Assembly: GCA_023213315.1 (NCBI GenBank)
Contig: JAKCPI010004290.1
Span: 1-64,000, forward strand
From: Euborellia annulipes
Taxonomy: Eukaryota; Arthropoda; Insecta; Dermaptera; Anisolabididae
DNA: 64,000 nucleotides
Direction: 5' to 3'
A program made the position numbers and the translations under genes. Positions 32,258 to 43,170 of this stretch are shown piece after piece. The notes under the pieces are model-generated. The model made no database searches. It had not been told where the DNA came from and saw only the letters and a program-made list of their open reading frames with translations. The stretch's first letter is position 1; the number at the start of each line of letters is the position of its first letter.

Positions 32258-32608
32258 CCTCCGATTCCACCAGTTTTCATAGAAATTATATGTAACATGG
32301 AGATGTAACAAGGTTATGACTAGAGACCGGATTTTAAGCAAAATGCTTATAGCTGAATTAACATTAGATATTTAATATCTACACGAATTACGAAAAACTA
32401 AGTGTATTGAGATTGCATTTTTTTATGCTTTTTTTTTGAGTTTTTATGCTTTTTTTTCCCTTTCGTGCTTATTTGAACTTATTTTACAAATATTTATATT
32501 TTTTTTTTTTTTTATAAAAAACACTTTTTTTTGGAGTTTATGCTTTCACTGTTGTTATCATTACTAAAAGAGTTTGATTTTCGGTTTAACTGTGGTTTAT
32601 TTTTAAAA
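32258..32608. other. Unassigned AT-rich sequence
   Basis: T-rich DNA leading into the hammerhead motif; no feature recognised. Confidence 0.4.
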
Positions 32609-32660
32609 ATTTCAACGTTTCGGTCACTCATTCTATGGCCTTCTTCAGGTACAATTGTGC
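32609..32660 (-). ncRNA. Hammerhead ribozyme-like motif
   Basis: Minus strand: CTGAAGA (32642-32648) and GAAAC (32617-32621) followed by GTT, an allowed NUH triplet. Stem II has GG/CC with one C-A mismatch. Stem I is weak. A perfect 20-bp-arm hairpin lies immediately beside it (32659-32710). Confidence 0.5.
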
Positions 32661-32710
32661 TAAGATCACAAAGGTTGTTGTACATCTGTGACAACCTTTG
32701 TGATCTTAGC
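32659..32710. repeat. Perfect inverted repeat, 20-bp arms
   Basis: GCTAAGATCACAAAGGTTGT (32659-32678) and its exact inverse (32691-32710) enclose a 12-nt loop. As RNA it would make a very stable hairpin. It probably belongs to the adjacent hammerhead cassette. Confidence 0.85.
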
Positions 32711-32724
32711 TGAGTGATCTCAGC

Positions 32725-33021
32725 ACCCCTGAAATGTTTGATCGGTCCCGCAGTGCGAAAAAATATAACAATAAAATTTTTTTCCGAAGGGTGGAAAACT
32801 TTCCACTGGACGGTAAAAATATCGTGTCTCTAAAAAAACATGTAAAATGATTTTCACGGCCGGGAAAAAAAAATGTGGGTGGAAAACGTTTGGTTTTGCA
32901 AAAGGGGAAATGTTCCGCAGGGCGGGACGGAAAAAATTTAGTTTCTTTAGAAAAAGTTTTCCGCAGAAAAATTTTTGTGTTCAGGCCCCCCTTCCCTAAA
33001 AAAATTCTATATACGCCCCTG
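32725..33021. mobile_element. hAT-like fragment, one recognisable end
   Basis: The right end, inverted, reads CCAGGGGCGTATATAGAA, like the ends at 40156 and 40465. The interior has GGAAAA-rich themes like the 15.5-kb hAT element. The left end and duplication were not found. Confidence 0.4.
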
Positions 33022-33023
33022 GC

Positions 33024-33232
33024 ATACACACAGTCTTTTCGGCAACTTGGGCCATTCAAGACTTTAAATACTCGTTATTTGTAAATATATCTATTGGGGG
33101 TCCAGGCATTCTTATTTAAGTCATCTGGTATCCAAATGGCTTAAATAAAATCATCGGACTGCCTGGGGTCCGAACCCGCGACGTTTGGTATATGAGGTTA
33201 GCACGCTAACCTCTACACCAAGCCCCGAGGGC
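33024..33232 (-). mobile_element. tSINE, complete
   Basis: Minus strand: head GCCCTCGGGGCTTGG, A box TGGTGTAGAGGTTAGCG (33204-33221 inverted), B box GGGTTCGGACCCC (33166-33178 inverted), body hairpin of AAGTCAT/ATGGCTT type, tail GGCCCAAGTTGCCGAAAAG and CTGTGTGTATG. The best-preserved copy with both Pol III boxes. Confidence 0.82.
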
Positions 33233-33612
33233 CACTACTTAGTCTTAGAAATTACAAGTTAGTTTTCGAGAAAAATTGTTTTTTTATAATCTGTTTATTT
33301 TATTAAATTAAATTAAGGTTTAGCCCAGGCTTCAGCTATACACCTCAATTAAATCTAAATTTTACTGTACTTATTATATTTTTTTTTTTTTACATTAATT
33401 TTAGTTTATTGCTAGACCAATTTTTGTTTTTACACTATTTTTTTCCAAAACTAAAACACGATTCGTTTTACATCAATAGGAAGCCTTGATATTTTTGTCA
33501 TATAGATCTATATTGCATATTTTTATGCTTTTACTGCATATTTTGGAATTTTTACTGCAAAAAAATCCAGGTTAATACAGTATATAATGAAAAATATGAC
33601 TGTTTAGCTTGA
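33233..33612. other. Unassigned AT-rich sequence
   Basis: No recognisable gene or repeat. Confidence 0.4.
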
Positions 33613-34042
33613 TAAGGATAGCGGAGGGCAGCCAAGAAAGAAATCAAATCAGATGAAAATATAATCAATCTTTATCAGATTTTTTATTTGATTGTCGACG
33701 TTTCGGACCTTTCTCAGGACCTATGATCGATTCACAAATAGTTATAATAAGATATGAGTAAAGACAATAATTTCTTTTCCTTTTGTTCTCTCTTAATACT
33801 TACAATCAAAACGTCAAGGAAAAAATACCTAACACGTCCATCTGTATTTTTTCCTTGACGATTTGATTGTAAGTATTAAGAGAGAACAAAAGGAAAAGAA
33901 ATTATTGTCTTTACTCATATCTTATTATAACTATTTGTGAATCGATCATAGGTCCTGAGGAAGGTCAAATAAAAAATCTGATAAAGATTGATTATATTTT
34001 TATCTGATTTGATTTCTTTCTTGGCTGCCCTCCGCTATCCTT
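33613..34042. repeat. 430-bp palindrome with a decayed hammerhead
   Basis: AAGGATAGCGGAGGGCAGCC at 33613 is mirrored by the end at 34042. The arms are about 210 bp and highly similar, centred near 33830. Left arm, minus strand: CTGAGAA AGGTCC GAAACGTC (33700-33717), both core regions with stem II shortened. In the right arm GAAAC is lost. Same class as the other hammerhead cassettes. Confidence 0.8.
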
Positions 34043-34719
34043 ATAATATATAATTATTTATTTTGTATACTATGTACTGTTTAATTTAAATAAAAATAAA
34101 TATTATTTTAAATCCAAGAAGAAGGCAAGAGATCTAACCGAAACGGCTTATTAAATTTTGCCAATCCCTTTTGAATCAATTACTTCACCTTTTGATCTTT
34201 TCTTTGCAATTTTTGTACTCTATTTTATCGATTTTGAAATTGAGAGAAGGAAAAAAAAAGGAGTGGGTGGGGGGGGGGTTGCTCGGGATTGGGCTGGATA
34301 GATTCAACCCATGTCGACGACGACGAGGACTTCTATCTCCTTTCCTCTAATACACCACCCCCTCCCTGCCCCTTCGCCCTCACCCACCCTCCATATAAAG
34401 CTACGCACACACACACACACTTGTATGCAAATCCCATGCATGCTCCTGCCAAGCAGAGAGCGAGCGACCCAACCAACTCCCTAGAGCCATCAACTATAGT
34501 GATTCATATTCAAATACACATTGGAATATTTCATCTTGAAAATATCGCATAATATCTTTTCCTAGTAGGAGATATTCTCTAACGGTGACAGCGGGAAAAT
34601 AAAGAATAAGATTTTTAACAGAAAAAAAAAAAAAACTAGGTGTGGTCGATTATTAAAGAGCAAAGAAATATTCAAAAATTGTGATCAGTGCTAGTCACAT
34701 GACATACAAGAAATATTAT
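34043..34719. other. Unassigned, with (CA)n
   Basis: 34120-34150 has AAGAAGAAGGC...CTAACCGAAACGG, a possible very decayed hammerhead. 34260-34550 is less AT-rich with a (CA)n run at about 34404-34419. No supported gene. Confidence 0.35.
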
Positions 34720-34720
34720 G

Positions 34721-35166
34721 GTATTTTTCCTATAAAGTACAAAAGTAAAGTGTGCGTTAAACAATTAAATGAGGATATACATTTTAAAGAGCATCTAAAA
34801 AATAATTGATTTATGAATTTTAATCAAAATCGTTGGAGCGAATTTTGAGAAAATCGAAAAAAACTAAAAAAGTACATCAGTAAAGTACTAGTACTCTTTG
34901 ATCGATTTTGTTCAAAAGCTTCGTGTCACGTCCCATGGGGGTGGCAAACTTAAATATAAAATTTCAACCTCTTAGCTCTTTTGGTTCTTGAGATATTTTG
35001 TTCACAGTACAGACAGACAGACAGATCATGTCGCGAAAACCACTTTTTTGAACTCAGGGGACCTCAAAACGTGTATATCCATCAAAATCTCGACATCGAA
35101 TTTTTGACATGATTCCAATACTTTCTCTCTCAATATATTAACATATATATAAGAGGTAAGAGAAAG
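34721..35166 (-). mobile_element. HP element, partial
   Basis: Minus-strand body from TATTTTTCCTATAAAGTAC through AGTACTAGTACTC, the CAGACAGACAGACAG tract and GTCGCGAAAACC to the TATA hairpin ending GGTAAGAGAAAG. The distal terminal hairpin is missing. Confidence 0.7.
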
Positions 35167-35504
35167 CAAAAACTTCAACTAATCCTTTAAATAGTAGAGC
35201 GGGATTACACAAATTCCCCCCCCCCACCACCACCACCACCACCACCTAGAGGTTATAGATGTCAGGGACTTTTGGAAAAACAAAACTCTGCACTTCCGAA
35301 GTTGAGACTTCCTATAAAAATCAAATGTGCCAGAATCCTCGATGGTCTATCAATTTCAAAAGAGTTTTTTTCCGCGAATGAAGGGAAAAAAATGGCATAC
35401 AAATTTTTTCACAAGTAGATTCAGAGACGAGAAATGACTTAGCAAAAGAACGCGGACTATTCTGCTATTGATTGAAATATATCACTTTTTTTTTTTATAC
35501 CTAA
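35167..35504. other. Unassigned, with (CAC)n
   Basis: (CCA)n at about 35226-35247. Otherwise no feature. Confidence 0.4.
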
Positions 35505-35508
35505 TTAA

Positions 35509-36178
35509 GGTTGTTCGGACATTAAAGCACTTTGTAGACCGAAACTCCTCAACTACACTGATTTTTCGGCAAGGATGCAGGAAGGGAAAAACAACTACTC
35601 CTGCAATAGGTAAAAAAAAAAAAAAAAAATTTACATTTTTATCAATTCACTTCCGAGGAATACGTTAAAAATAAAATCAAAAGTTTCTGCCGTCAATCTT
35701 TGAAAGATATTTTAACAAGAAAGTCAAAAAATTATCCATAATGACAGTAGCCAATATTTAAAAATGAGACTCAGACCAGTCTGGCAACGTCGCATAAAAT
35801 AATACTCTTTTCTCGACTGTCAGTTACATTTTTTTTTCCATTTTACGATATTTTTTCTAGCAAATCGTCCATTGTGTTTAAACTGATTTGCATTAAACAT
35901 TGTAATATATTAAATAAAATAAAATTGAAGGATTTTAAGATTTAAAATAGATAGGTGATGAATGCAATGTTGCCAGTTCTATATTACGTGAAAAACTGCT
36001 CAAGTCAAAAGTCATTCATTTATTATTTTTGGTAATTAAATTATTAACGTAATACAATTATAAACTATGATAGGTCACGACTAAATTATAATAAGGAATT
36101 TTGGCATTCAAATTTTTAATTTTATTTGAAAAAAAATTTAGATTCTATTATGACTTACGGGGTACAATCCGAACAACC
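35509..36178. mobile_element. 670-bp TTAA-flanked element
   Basis: TTAA at both edges (35505-35508 and 36179-36182). Inverted ends GGTTGTTCGGA and TCCGAACAACC, perfect over 11 bp. A TTAA target fits piggyBac-type integration. 35535-35600 (GTAGACCGAAACTCCTC, TTTTTCGGCAAGGATGC) resembles the inverse of 63566-63610 inside the 62-kb hAT. A 66-codon frame is not convincing. Confidence 0.7.
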
Positions 36179-36182
36179 TTAA

Positions 36183-36714
36183 ATCAACATTGTTACCAGT
36201 TTAATTTCTTATTTATTTAAATAAAATAAACTTGATTAGAAAATATCACCAAATCTGAATAGAGAGACAGACAGACAGACAGGCGGGCGACAGGAATTTT
36301 ATTATATAGCCTCCTCTACATATATAAAATGACATTATTGAAAGCAGACTCCACATACTTATTTGTGTTTATAATATTAACTCGCAAGATTAAAAAAGAT
36401 CAGCGGTTTTTACAGTCGGTGCGTGCCATCCTCAAAAGGAATATTAAAACCCACCAGCCCCCCACGGACAGTTGTTGAATTATTGAAATAATACAAACGC
36501 TCTAAGCATTGACAAAATATTTCCCCCCCCCCCTTCTTTTCTACGCCATAAAAGGGTTGATTAAATCCAAAGAAAAAAATACTTTCTTCTTTAAAAGATT
36601 AATTCAGTCTCTATATAGAATTGAAGATGTTTTTTTTTTTTTATTTATGCTTTCAATCTCTTTTTATATGGAAATATAAAATAATAGTGTATTAACACTA
36701 ATTCTAATAAATTA
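36183..36714. other. Unassigned AT-rich sequence
   Basis: Short CAGA tract (about 36263-36280) and a C run (about 36523). No recognisable feature. Confidence 0.4.
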
Positions 36715-37330
36715 CACTGTAAAAAAAAATTTTCGTTGATTTTACAATTGTGTAGAAAGCAAATTACATAAAAACAAAAACCTACTAAATTTAGTACGTA
36801 CACCATTTATTGTAATTTTCAAAAACTGTCTGAAAGTTAGAGTGCAATTATGTGGTAATTTTAGAATTCGCAAACTGCTTTCTAAAAAAAATATTTCTTT
36901 TTCTTCTTTCTTTGCCGTTATTATTCCCGCGATGCGGGGTCGGTGGAATAGGCTTTTTTTTTGCTACCGAGACGAAAAAGAACAAGCCGGCCCGTCGCAC
37001 AGTCTGACATCTGTTGAAAGTATAGAAGGAAAGGATTGACATGTAAAGAATAGAAGGACTGCCAGTCCCAACTTGGGTAGCTTGTGGTCGCCATCCATGT
37101 ACCCACAAAAGTTAGTAAGTCTTTGTAAACACCATTTATTGTAATTTTGAAAAGCTGTTTGAAAATTAGAGTGCAATTATGTGGTAATTTTAGAATTCCC
37201 AAACTGCTTTCGAACAAAAATACAATTTTTAACCAAAATTACTATACAATGTATGTAAAATTACAACACATACATTGTAAAAAAAAATTTTAATTTTAGT
37301 ATGTTATTCTAAATATACAATTGTTCCTTG
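36715..37330. mobile_element. Two CTGTA-MITE pieces around a 5S-SINE
   Basis: 36715 starts CACTGTAAAAAAAAATTTTC after TA. The TATTGTAATTTTCAAA...GTGCAATTATGTGG block occurs before and after the SINE in the same orientation, so these are two partial copies rather than one split copy. CATTGTAAAAAAAAATTTT at 37269 marks another end. Confidence 0.6.
36922..37108 (-). mobile_element. 5S-SINE
   Basis: Minus strand: GTGGGTACATGGATGGCGACC is the 5S C-box-like core, followed by CAAGCTACCCAAGTTGGG, and the 3' hairpin CCCGCATCGCGGGAATAA. Same unit as 26223-26462 with drift; no clear duplication. Confidence 0.6.
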
Positions 37331-37333
37331 TAA

Positions 37334-37696
37334 AGAGTAGCGTATCCAGGTGGAGGCGAAGGGGGGCGCCTGCTCCCCCCCGCCCCAGGCGGATCAAGCC
37401 TTTGGCGCACCTCGATACCGACATAGGCGCCCTAGCGCATCCGGCTTTACACCGACTTTCTGCCTTTTTACCTAAATCTCGGCTTTTTTTGAAATTCATA
37501 ATAAATCATTTTATATCACACACAAATCCGGAGAAAAATTACAAAAAAATAAATGCTCGAATGAGATTCGAATACTAAAAATTAAAAAAAAATAAAGTCA
37601 AATCCGTATAGCCTACTAAAAAAAAGCTCGAACGAAAATACGGCGCCCCAGTTGAACTTCGCCCCCCCCCCGCCTTCAAAGACTAGTTACGCCTCT
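37334..37696. mobile_element. 363-bp hAT-type element
   Basis: Ends AGAGTAGCGTATCCAG and, inverted, AGAGGCGTAACTAG. A near-perfect duplication flanks it: CCTTGTAA (37326-37333) and TCTTGTAA (37697-37704). It begins with a GC-rich region. Inserted in CTGTA-MITE sequence. Confidence 0.7.
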
Positions 37697-37742
37697 TCTT
37701 GTAAATGATAACTAAAATTAATTTGTATACTAAATTTACAAA

Positions 37743-38057
37743 CTATTAATATTGGAGTGGAGTCGGCTAAGGAAGGAATAAAAAATAATTTCTTCTTTTG
37801 ACGTTTCGAGCGGCAATCACGCTCTTCCTCGGGACAGTCTAATGTCAACGGTTTTACGGATAGTACTAAAATGAATATGTATAATTTACTACTATCCTTA
37901 AAAATTGACATTAGACTGTCCCGAGGAAGAGCGTGATTGGCACTCGAAACGTCGGCAGAAAAAATTGTTTTTTATTTTTTCCTTGGCTTTTCCTTTTATT
38001 TTTCCTTGACTGACTCTACTCCAATATTAATAGTTAACACTCACAGCCAGTACAGAA
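37743..38057. mobile_element. Hammerhead inverted-repeat cassette in a CTGTA-MITE
   Basis: Arms from about 37743 (TATTAATATTGGAGTGGAG) to 38035 mirror each other around 37885. Each arm carries CCGAGGA, a stem-II hairpin (GAGCG/CGCTC on the minus strand), GAAACGTC: minus 37803-37832, plus 37921-37953. U4 of the core is C in both arms. Imperfect 12-bp repeats TAAATTTACAAA and TAAATTTTTAAA flank it (37731-37742, 38058-38069). Confidence 0.7.
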
Positions 38058-38740
38058 TAAATTTTTAAATCTATGCAATCAAATATTTACATCAACAAAA
38101 AAAAAAAACATTTTAAAATTACAATTTTCTTCGAAAAATAGAGAATGTATTGTAATTTTACATACATTGTATAGTACTTTTGGTTAAAAATTGTATTTTT
38201 ATTTTCGAAAGCAGTTTGGAAATTCTAAAATTACCACACAATTACACTCTAACTTTCAAATGTCTTTCGAAAATTACAAATTATATTTGTAAATACACAG
38301 TAAAAAATTTTTTGTAATTTTACAAATGTTTAGGAAGCATATTTCCTATACAAAAACATACTAAATTTTTTAAGTCTTTGCAAAAACCATTTACAAATGT
38401 ATTGTAATTTTCGAAAGTCGTTTGAAAATTAGAATGAAAATATATTGTAATTTTAGAATGACATTTGAAAATTAGAGTGTAAATGTGTGGTAATTTTAGA
38501 ATTCCTAAACTGCTTTCGAAAAAAAAATACAATTTTTAACGAAAAATACTATACAATGTTTGTAAAATTACAATACATACTCTATTTTTTGAAGAAAATT
38601 GTAATTTTAAAATATTTTTTTCTTGTAAACATTTGTAAATTTAGTAGATAAATGCATAGTAGATATCATTTACAAGGAAAATTTGTAAATTTAGTATTCC
38701 AAAGCACACTAAAATTAAGATTTTTTTTTACAGTGTAGTT
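38058..38740. mobile_element. CTGTA-MITE copies
   Basis: Repeated blocks AAATTACAATTTTCTTC, TTTGTAATTTTACAAA and GTGTGGTAATTTTAGAATTC in both orientations, with an end TTTTTTTTACAGTG next to TA at 38733. At least two overlapping copies. Confidence 0.6.
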
Positions 38741-39529
38741 TTCACAAAGACTTACTAAAATTTTGTTTATGAAATTTGCTTCCTACCCAATTGTAAAATC
38801 TATGCGTCAAATTACATAGCAAGTGTTTATACCAAATAATGAAACATGTGTGTGTGTTTTTTTTTTTTTTTCTTGTAATTTATCTAATCATTTTTTTCTT
38901 TTCTCATTGAAAGTGAGGCTTGTTAAGTAGAAACGGGTCCTTATCCAATACTAATAAGGATGTCAATTTAAGGGTTCATCTCCAACTTTCTAAATCCTCT
39001 TCGCGTCTTTTCGGATTCAAAAAAAAAAAAAAAAATCGACGTCGTTTTTTTTTTCATATAAATCCACGTCCTATTTTAATATCAGAATTATTAAATTTTT
39101 TTTTTTTTTTCTTACCCACAAAAGAATTGCTATTTTCATTTATTGGTCCTTGACTGTAAAGGACACACACACACAGGGACAGGTAAGAAGCTTTTCTTTA
39201 GGGGGGACATTAAACTTGATTCCTTCCCATTTAAATATATAACATAAGAAGAAGGAAGAAGAAGAAAAAAGAGGTAGGTATCTATAAGAGAAGAAATTCT
39301 AAAGGATAACGACGAAGGCCACGTAATAATATATTGGCTGCATTGTGTGCGTGTGTGTGTGTCCCTTTTTCAAAGGGTCCTTTTTTTCCGAACGAGGGGG
39401 ATGAATAATACATAAATGACGTTGTTATTATTATGAATTTTAATTCACATCACAAAAAAAAAAAGTAAAATTTATGTATAACGTAGAAACAGCCATATTA
39501 ATTGAATTTGATGATTTTTAAAATTTTTG
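38741..39529. other. Unassigned, with microsatellites
   Basis: GT run at about 39346-39361, AAG tracts (39247-39270) and CA. CAGGGACAGGTAAGAAG at 39174-39190 looks like a splice donor but has no coding context. Confidence 0.35.
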
Positions 39530-39794
39530 GGTTAATGATAACTAACATTCATTTGTATATTAAATTTACAAATCTATGCGTTCAAATATTTATAACAAAA
39601 AAAAAAAAAAAACATTTTAAAATTACAATTTTCTTAGAAAAATAGAGCATATATTGTAATTTTACATACATTGTATAGTAATTTTGGTTAAACATTGTAT
39701 TTTTTCGAAAGCAGTTTGGGAATTCTAAAATTACCACATAATTGCACTCTAATTTTCAAACGGCTTTCGAATATAATAATTAATATAATAATTA
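39530..39794. mobile_element. CTGTA-MITE, partial
   Basis: TAAATTTACAAATCTATGCG through AAATTACAATTTTCTTAG to TTTTCAAACGGCTTTCGAA, as in the other copies. Interrupted on the right by a hammerhead cassette. Confidence 0.6.
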
Positions 39795-40012
39795 GTAAAA
39801 AAATTTTCTGATTTGCAAAGCACAGTTTCGGCCATTTATAATTGACCATCATCAGACTAGAATTGTTGATTGTCCTCCGTGTTGTTGTCTTTAAAATTTC
39901 GAGAAAACAGAGTATATATTAATTAGAATTAATACCATTTACAATTATAGACTGATGATGGTCATAACCGAGACTGTAATTTGCAAATTAGAAATAAAAA
40001 TTAATCTTGCAA
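39795..40012. mobile_element. Hammerhead inverted-repeat cassette
   Basis: Inverted arms (TTTGCAAAGCACAGTTTCGG and its mirror) around about 39905. Minus strand: CTGATGA (39849-39855), stem II GGTC/GGCC, GAAAC, then TGTG instead of NUH, so not cleavable. Plus strand: CTGATGA (39952-39958) with GAGAC in place of GAAAC. Both copies are damaged but the head-to-head design is clear. Confidence 0.65.
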
Positions 40013-40155
40013 AAAAATACATTAAACCTTCAATATTTTACTAGAATATGAAGAGAATTTACTTCAATGTTTGATTAACATCTAAGAATCCTCTAAAAGG
40101 AAATAATTAATAACTTTATTATTAACATTTCGATTAAAATAAAATCTCAACGACG
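40013..40155. other. Unassigned
   Basis: Short AT-rich interval with no feature. Confidence 0.4.
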
Positions 40156-40465
40156 CAGAGGTGTATATAGAAATTTTTTTCGGGGGAGGGGTGCGAACTC
40201 ATTTTTTATACCCCTCCCCATATACAAAAATATTTTTAAAATACCGGATATACCTCAGCCCCGAGGGGCCCGGGCCGTCTTCTCTAAGACAAATTTTTAA
40301 TTAAATAACGAAATTTAAAAAAAAAAATTTTTAGGGAGACGAAATTTTTTCGCTGTGTGGGAATTTATTTTTTTACCAGAACTATTTTTTTCCGTTCTGT
40401 GGCGTGCTTCCCTTAATTTCGGGGGGGGGGGGGCTCTCTCGCCTTCTCCCCTTATATACGCCCTG
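40156..40465. mobile_element. hAT-like element, no duplication seen
   Basis: Ends CAGAGGTGTATATAGAAA and, inverted, CAGGGCGTATATAAGG. About 310 bp with G-rich and C-rich tracts. The same terminus occurs at 33021. The 8-bp flanks do not match, so the edges may have decayed. Confidence 0.5.
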
Positions 40466-40838
40466 AAATGACTATAGAAAATAAATGTATAATAATAAAT
40501 AAAAATATACTATAGAAAATTACTTAAAAAAAAAACCGTCAAGTAGTTTCAGAGTTCATCAATTATAAGGAATTTATATATTTTGTGATTTATTATAATT
40601 TATAAATATAATTCTACAATTATTAAGCTCTAATAAATTAAATATAGAAAATTAAAAATTATTAAATATTAAATAAATCTCACAACTATTATTCAATAAT
40701 AAATCTTATATATAAAAAATTTTGATTTATTAATACAGCCAATTAAATTTTAATTCATTTATCATATTCTTTATTAATAATATAATCTATATAAAAATAC
40801 AAGGATAAATATTTCAAAATGTCAAGAATAAACATTAA
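40466..40838. other. Unassigned AT-rich sequence
   Basis: AT-rich; 40536-40560 carries the CGTCAAGTAGTTTCAGAG motif that recurs at 41.9-43.0, 46.5 and 53.6 kb as part of an undefined small repeat. Confidence 0.4.
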
Positions 40839-41187
40839 GGGTCTATACTCTAAACAAAAACGTTAACTTTTAACATCTGAAATCAGAGTTAATTCATTTT
40901 AACACCTCCTTGCCTCAAATTGTTATTCTGTAATCAAAAGCATTTACCCCAAAGCGTTAACATTTAGTCAAGAGTGTTAAAAACTAATGTCATGTAAAGA
41001 GGGTGCCTTTAATATTTTAACGCCGTATTTAATGCATCAAAATGTTTTTAACCAAAAAGTTTTGTTAGCTTTGAGATAAAAGCAACATGTTAACGTCGCT
41101 GTTAAAACTTGGTATAGAGAAAGCATTTTTTAACGTTTTACTTTTTATGATGTTAAATTTTAACGTCTGTTTTTAGAGAATATACCT
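40839..41187. mobile_element. GTCTATTC-MITE, uninterrupted
   Basis: GGTCTATACTCTAAACAAAA start and, inverted, GGTATATTCTCTAAAAACAG end; body with AACGTTAAC steps. About 349 bp. Confidence 0.7.
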
Positions 41188-42060
41188 GAATATGTGAAAA
41201 GTATTTGTACTACTTCTGGCACACTGAGTGTCGAAATACGTATGTAGGATATATTGAAACGTATAACCTAGTGTTTTTTTTAAATTTGATTTACCTGATT
41301 AAATCAACTCCTTTATTATATAATTAGCTACTTAAATATGTTGAACGTCACACAAGAGAGAAGATATCAGTTTGATGGCTATTTTTTTTTTTTTTTTTTT
41401 TTAGACAAAAGATGCTGCGTGGGAGTTATCTCTGTTTCGCAGATGGCGGTCTTCCGGCTGCAAAGGTGCCAAGCAGTTTATCAAAAGCCTATTCTTCAGG
41501 GCCTGTTTCATATTTCCATTCGTGATAAAAGAGAGAAGAAGAAGGAGAGAGAGAAAAAAAAACTGATGATAGTTTTTTTTTTTTCAATGGGGGGAGGGGC
41601 GTTGGCGAGTGACGTCACGGGGGTGCTACTGCTGCTGCTCGTCGGCAGCCATCATGCAAGATGGATGATTCTCTTCCTCGGTTCAGTCGTGATTTATTAT
41701 CAGCGCCTCTTCGTCGTCGTCGGCGTCGTCGTCATACACCCCCACCACCCTCCATCCACATTTGGAGAAGCAATAGCCACCCATTTTTACGGCGAGAGAG
41801 AGAAATGTATCATAATCTAACAAAAATTGCAGAAATTATTTTATTTTTTTGAAAAAAAAAAAATCCCTATAAAAATTCGTCTAGAAGTTTCAGAGTTTTT
41901 AAAAGAATTAAAAATTAGAATTAATAAATCTTACAAATATTATTCTATAATTAATTTAATATATATTAAATTTTAATTATTTTTATTTTCTTTAATAATT
42001 AATTAATAAAATTTAAACAAATTAAAATTTTATTTCTTTTTGAATTTTGATTTTATCAGA
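41188..42060. other. Unassigned unique sequence, possible exon-like segment
   Basis: 41383-41402 is a long T run ending in AG, followed by about 120 bp of balanced composition (ACAAAAGATGCTGCGTGG onward), like a 3' splice site plus exon. The 160-codon frame across it (41338-41820) is largely read from T and GTC tracts and has no domain. (GTC)n at about 41708-41733. Confidence 0.3.
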
Positions 42061-43170
42061 AAATCTCAGTTAATTATGGGATAAGAACTCTGAAACTACT
42101 TGATGAATTTTTATGGACTTTATTTTTTAAAAATACATTTTTTTTAGGCTTTCATACAAAAAAGAACCTTTGGTCGGGTAACTCGTGGTCACCGAGCATG
42201 TACTAAATCCAAAAAAATAGAATAAATTCTTTATTTATTAAAAGGGGTTAAAAAAAATTCTATCATATTCTTTTTCTATATAATTTAAATTTAAGATCAA
42301 TGCTGTTAAAAAGAAGTCAAATTGGATTCAATTTTGGATCGGTGATCCCGAAAAATAAACGTCTGGAAATATAAACGCTAATCTAATAGTCACAAAAGGA
42401 AAAAATTATTATTAATATATTATTATTATTAATATAAATAGTTAATTATAGAAAAATATTTGTGTGATTTATTTATTTTAATTTTTAATTCTTGCAAGAA
42501 CTCCGTAAATACTGGATGAATTTTTTTTTTTTTTTAACTTATAAAGAATTTAAGACATCTTTATATAGGGTGTCTAAAATAAAAATAAAAATACTTTTTA
42601 TTTAATAAATCTATAAAATGGAATATAATTAAAAGAAGAAAATTCTTGAAGGGATTGATAGAAAAGGAATTGGAGTAATTGCATTCTTAGCTCTGGTAAC
42701 TCGTGGTCGCCATCCACGTACTCATAAGATTTGAGACCCTGAGTGAGAATATTCTTTATACTAATTTGTTAAATAATGTCAAATTTTGGATGGGGGATCA
42801 CGATAAACAAGCGTGTGGAACGTCTCTGTAACCTAGTACCTCAATAGCCACAAAAAGGAAAAATTAAAATAAAAAAAAAATTAATTAATTAATAAAATAA
42901 ATAAAATTCTAATTATTAATTTATAGAAAAATAATTGTGTGATTTATTAATAATTATTTTAATTATGAACTCTGAAACTACCTGACGAATTTTTATGGGG
43001 ATTTTTTTTTTAACCTTTAAATAATTTAAACCAACTTTGTATAGCGAGTTTGTTTAATTTAATAAATCTATAAATAGGATTAATTAAAGGATAAAAGAAG
43101 CTAACTCTGGTAACTCGTAGTCGCCATCCACCCTGAGTGAGTTTTTATAAATTTAAATTTAATGAGGATA
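42061..43170 (-). repeat. Three degenerate 5S-SINE units in a row
   Basis: GGTAACTCGTGGTC-type cores at 42177, 42695 and 43109, the latter two followed by CGCCATCCA (inverse of the 5S C-box-like GGATGGCGACC). GATCGGTGATCCCG-like blocks at 42338 and 42789 and repeated CTGAAACTACTTGA(C)GAATTTTTATG segments are interleaved. Period about 415-520 bp; either a tandem amplification or repeated insertion. Confidence 0.5.

Noticed and set aside
41338..41820. 160-codon open frame, the longest in the window
   Set aside because: It reads through a long T run as poly-Phe and through GTC/CTG repeats as Val/Leu; no domain, and a second frame overlaps.
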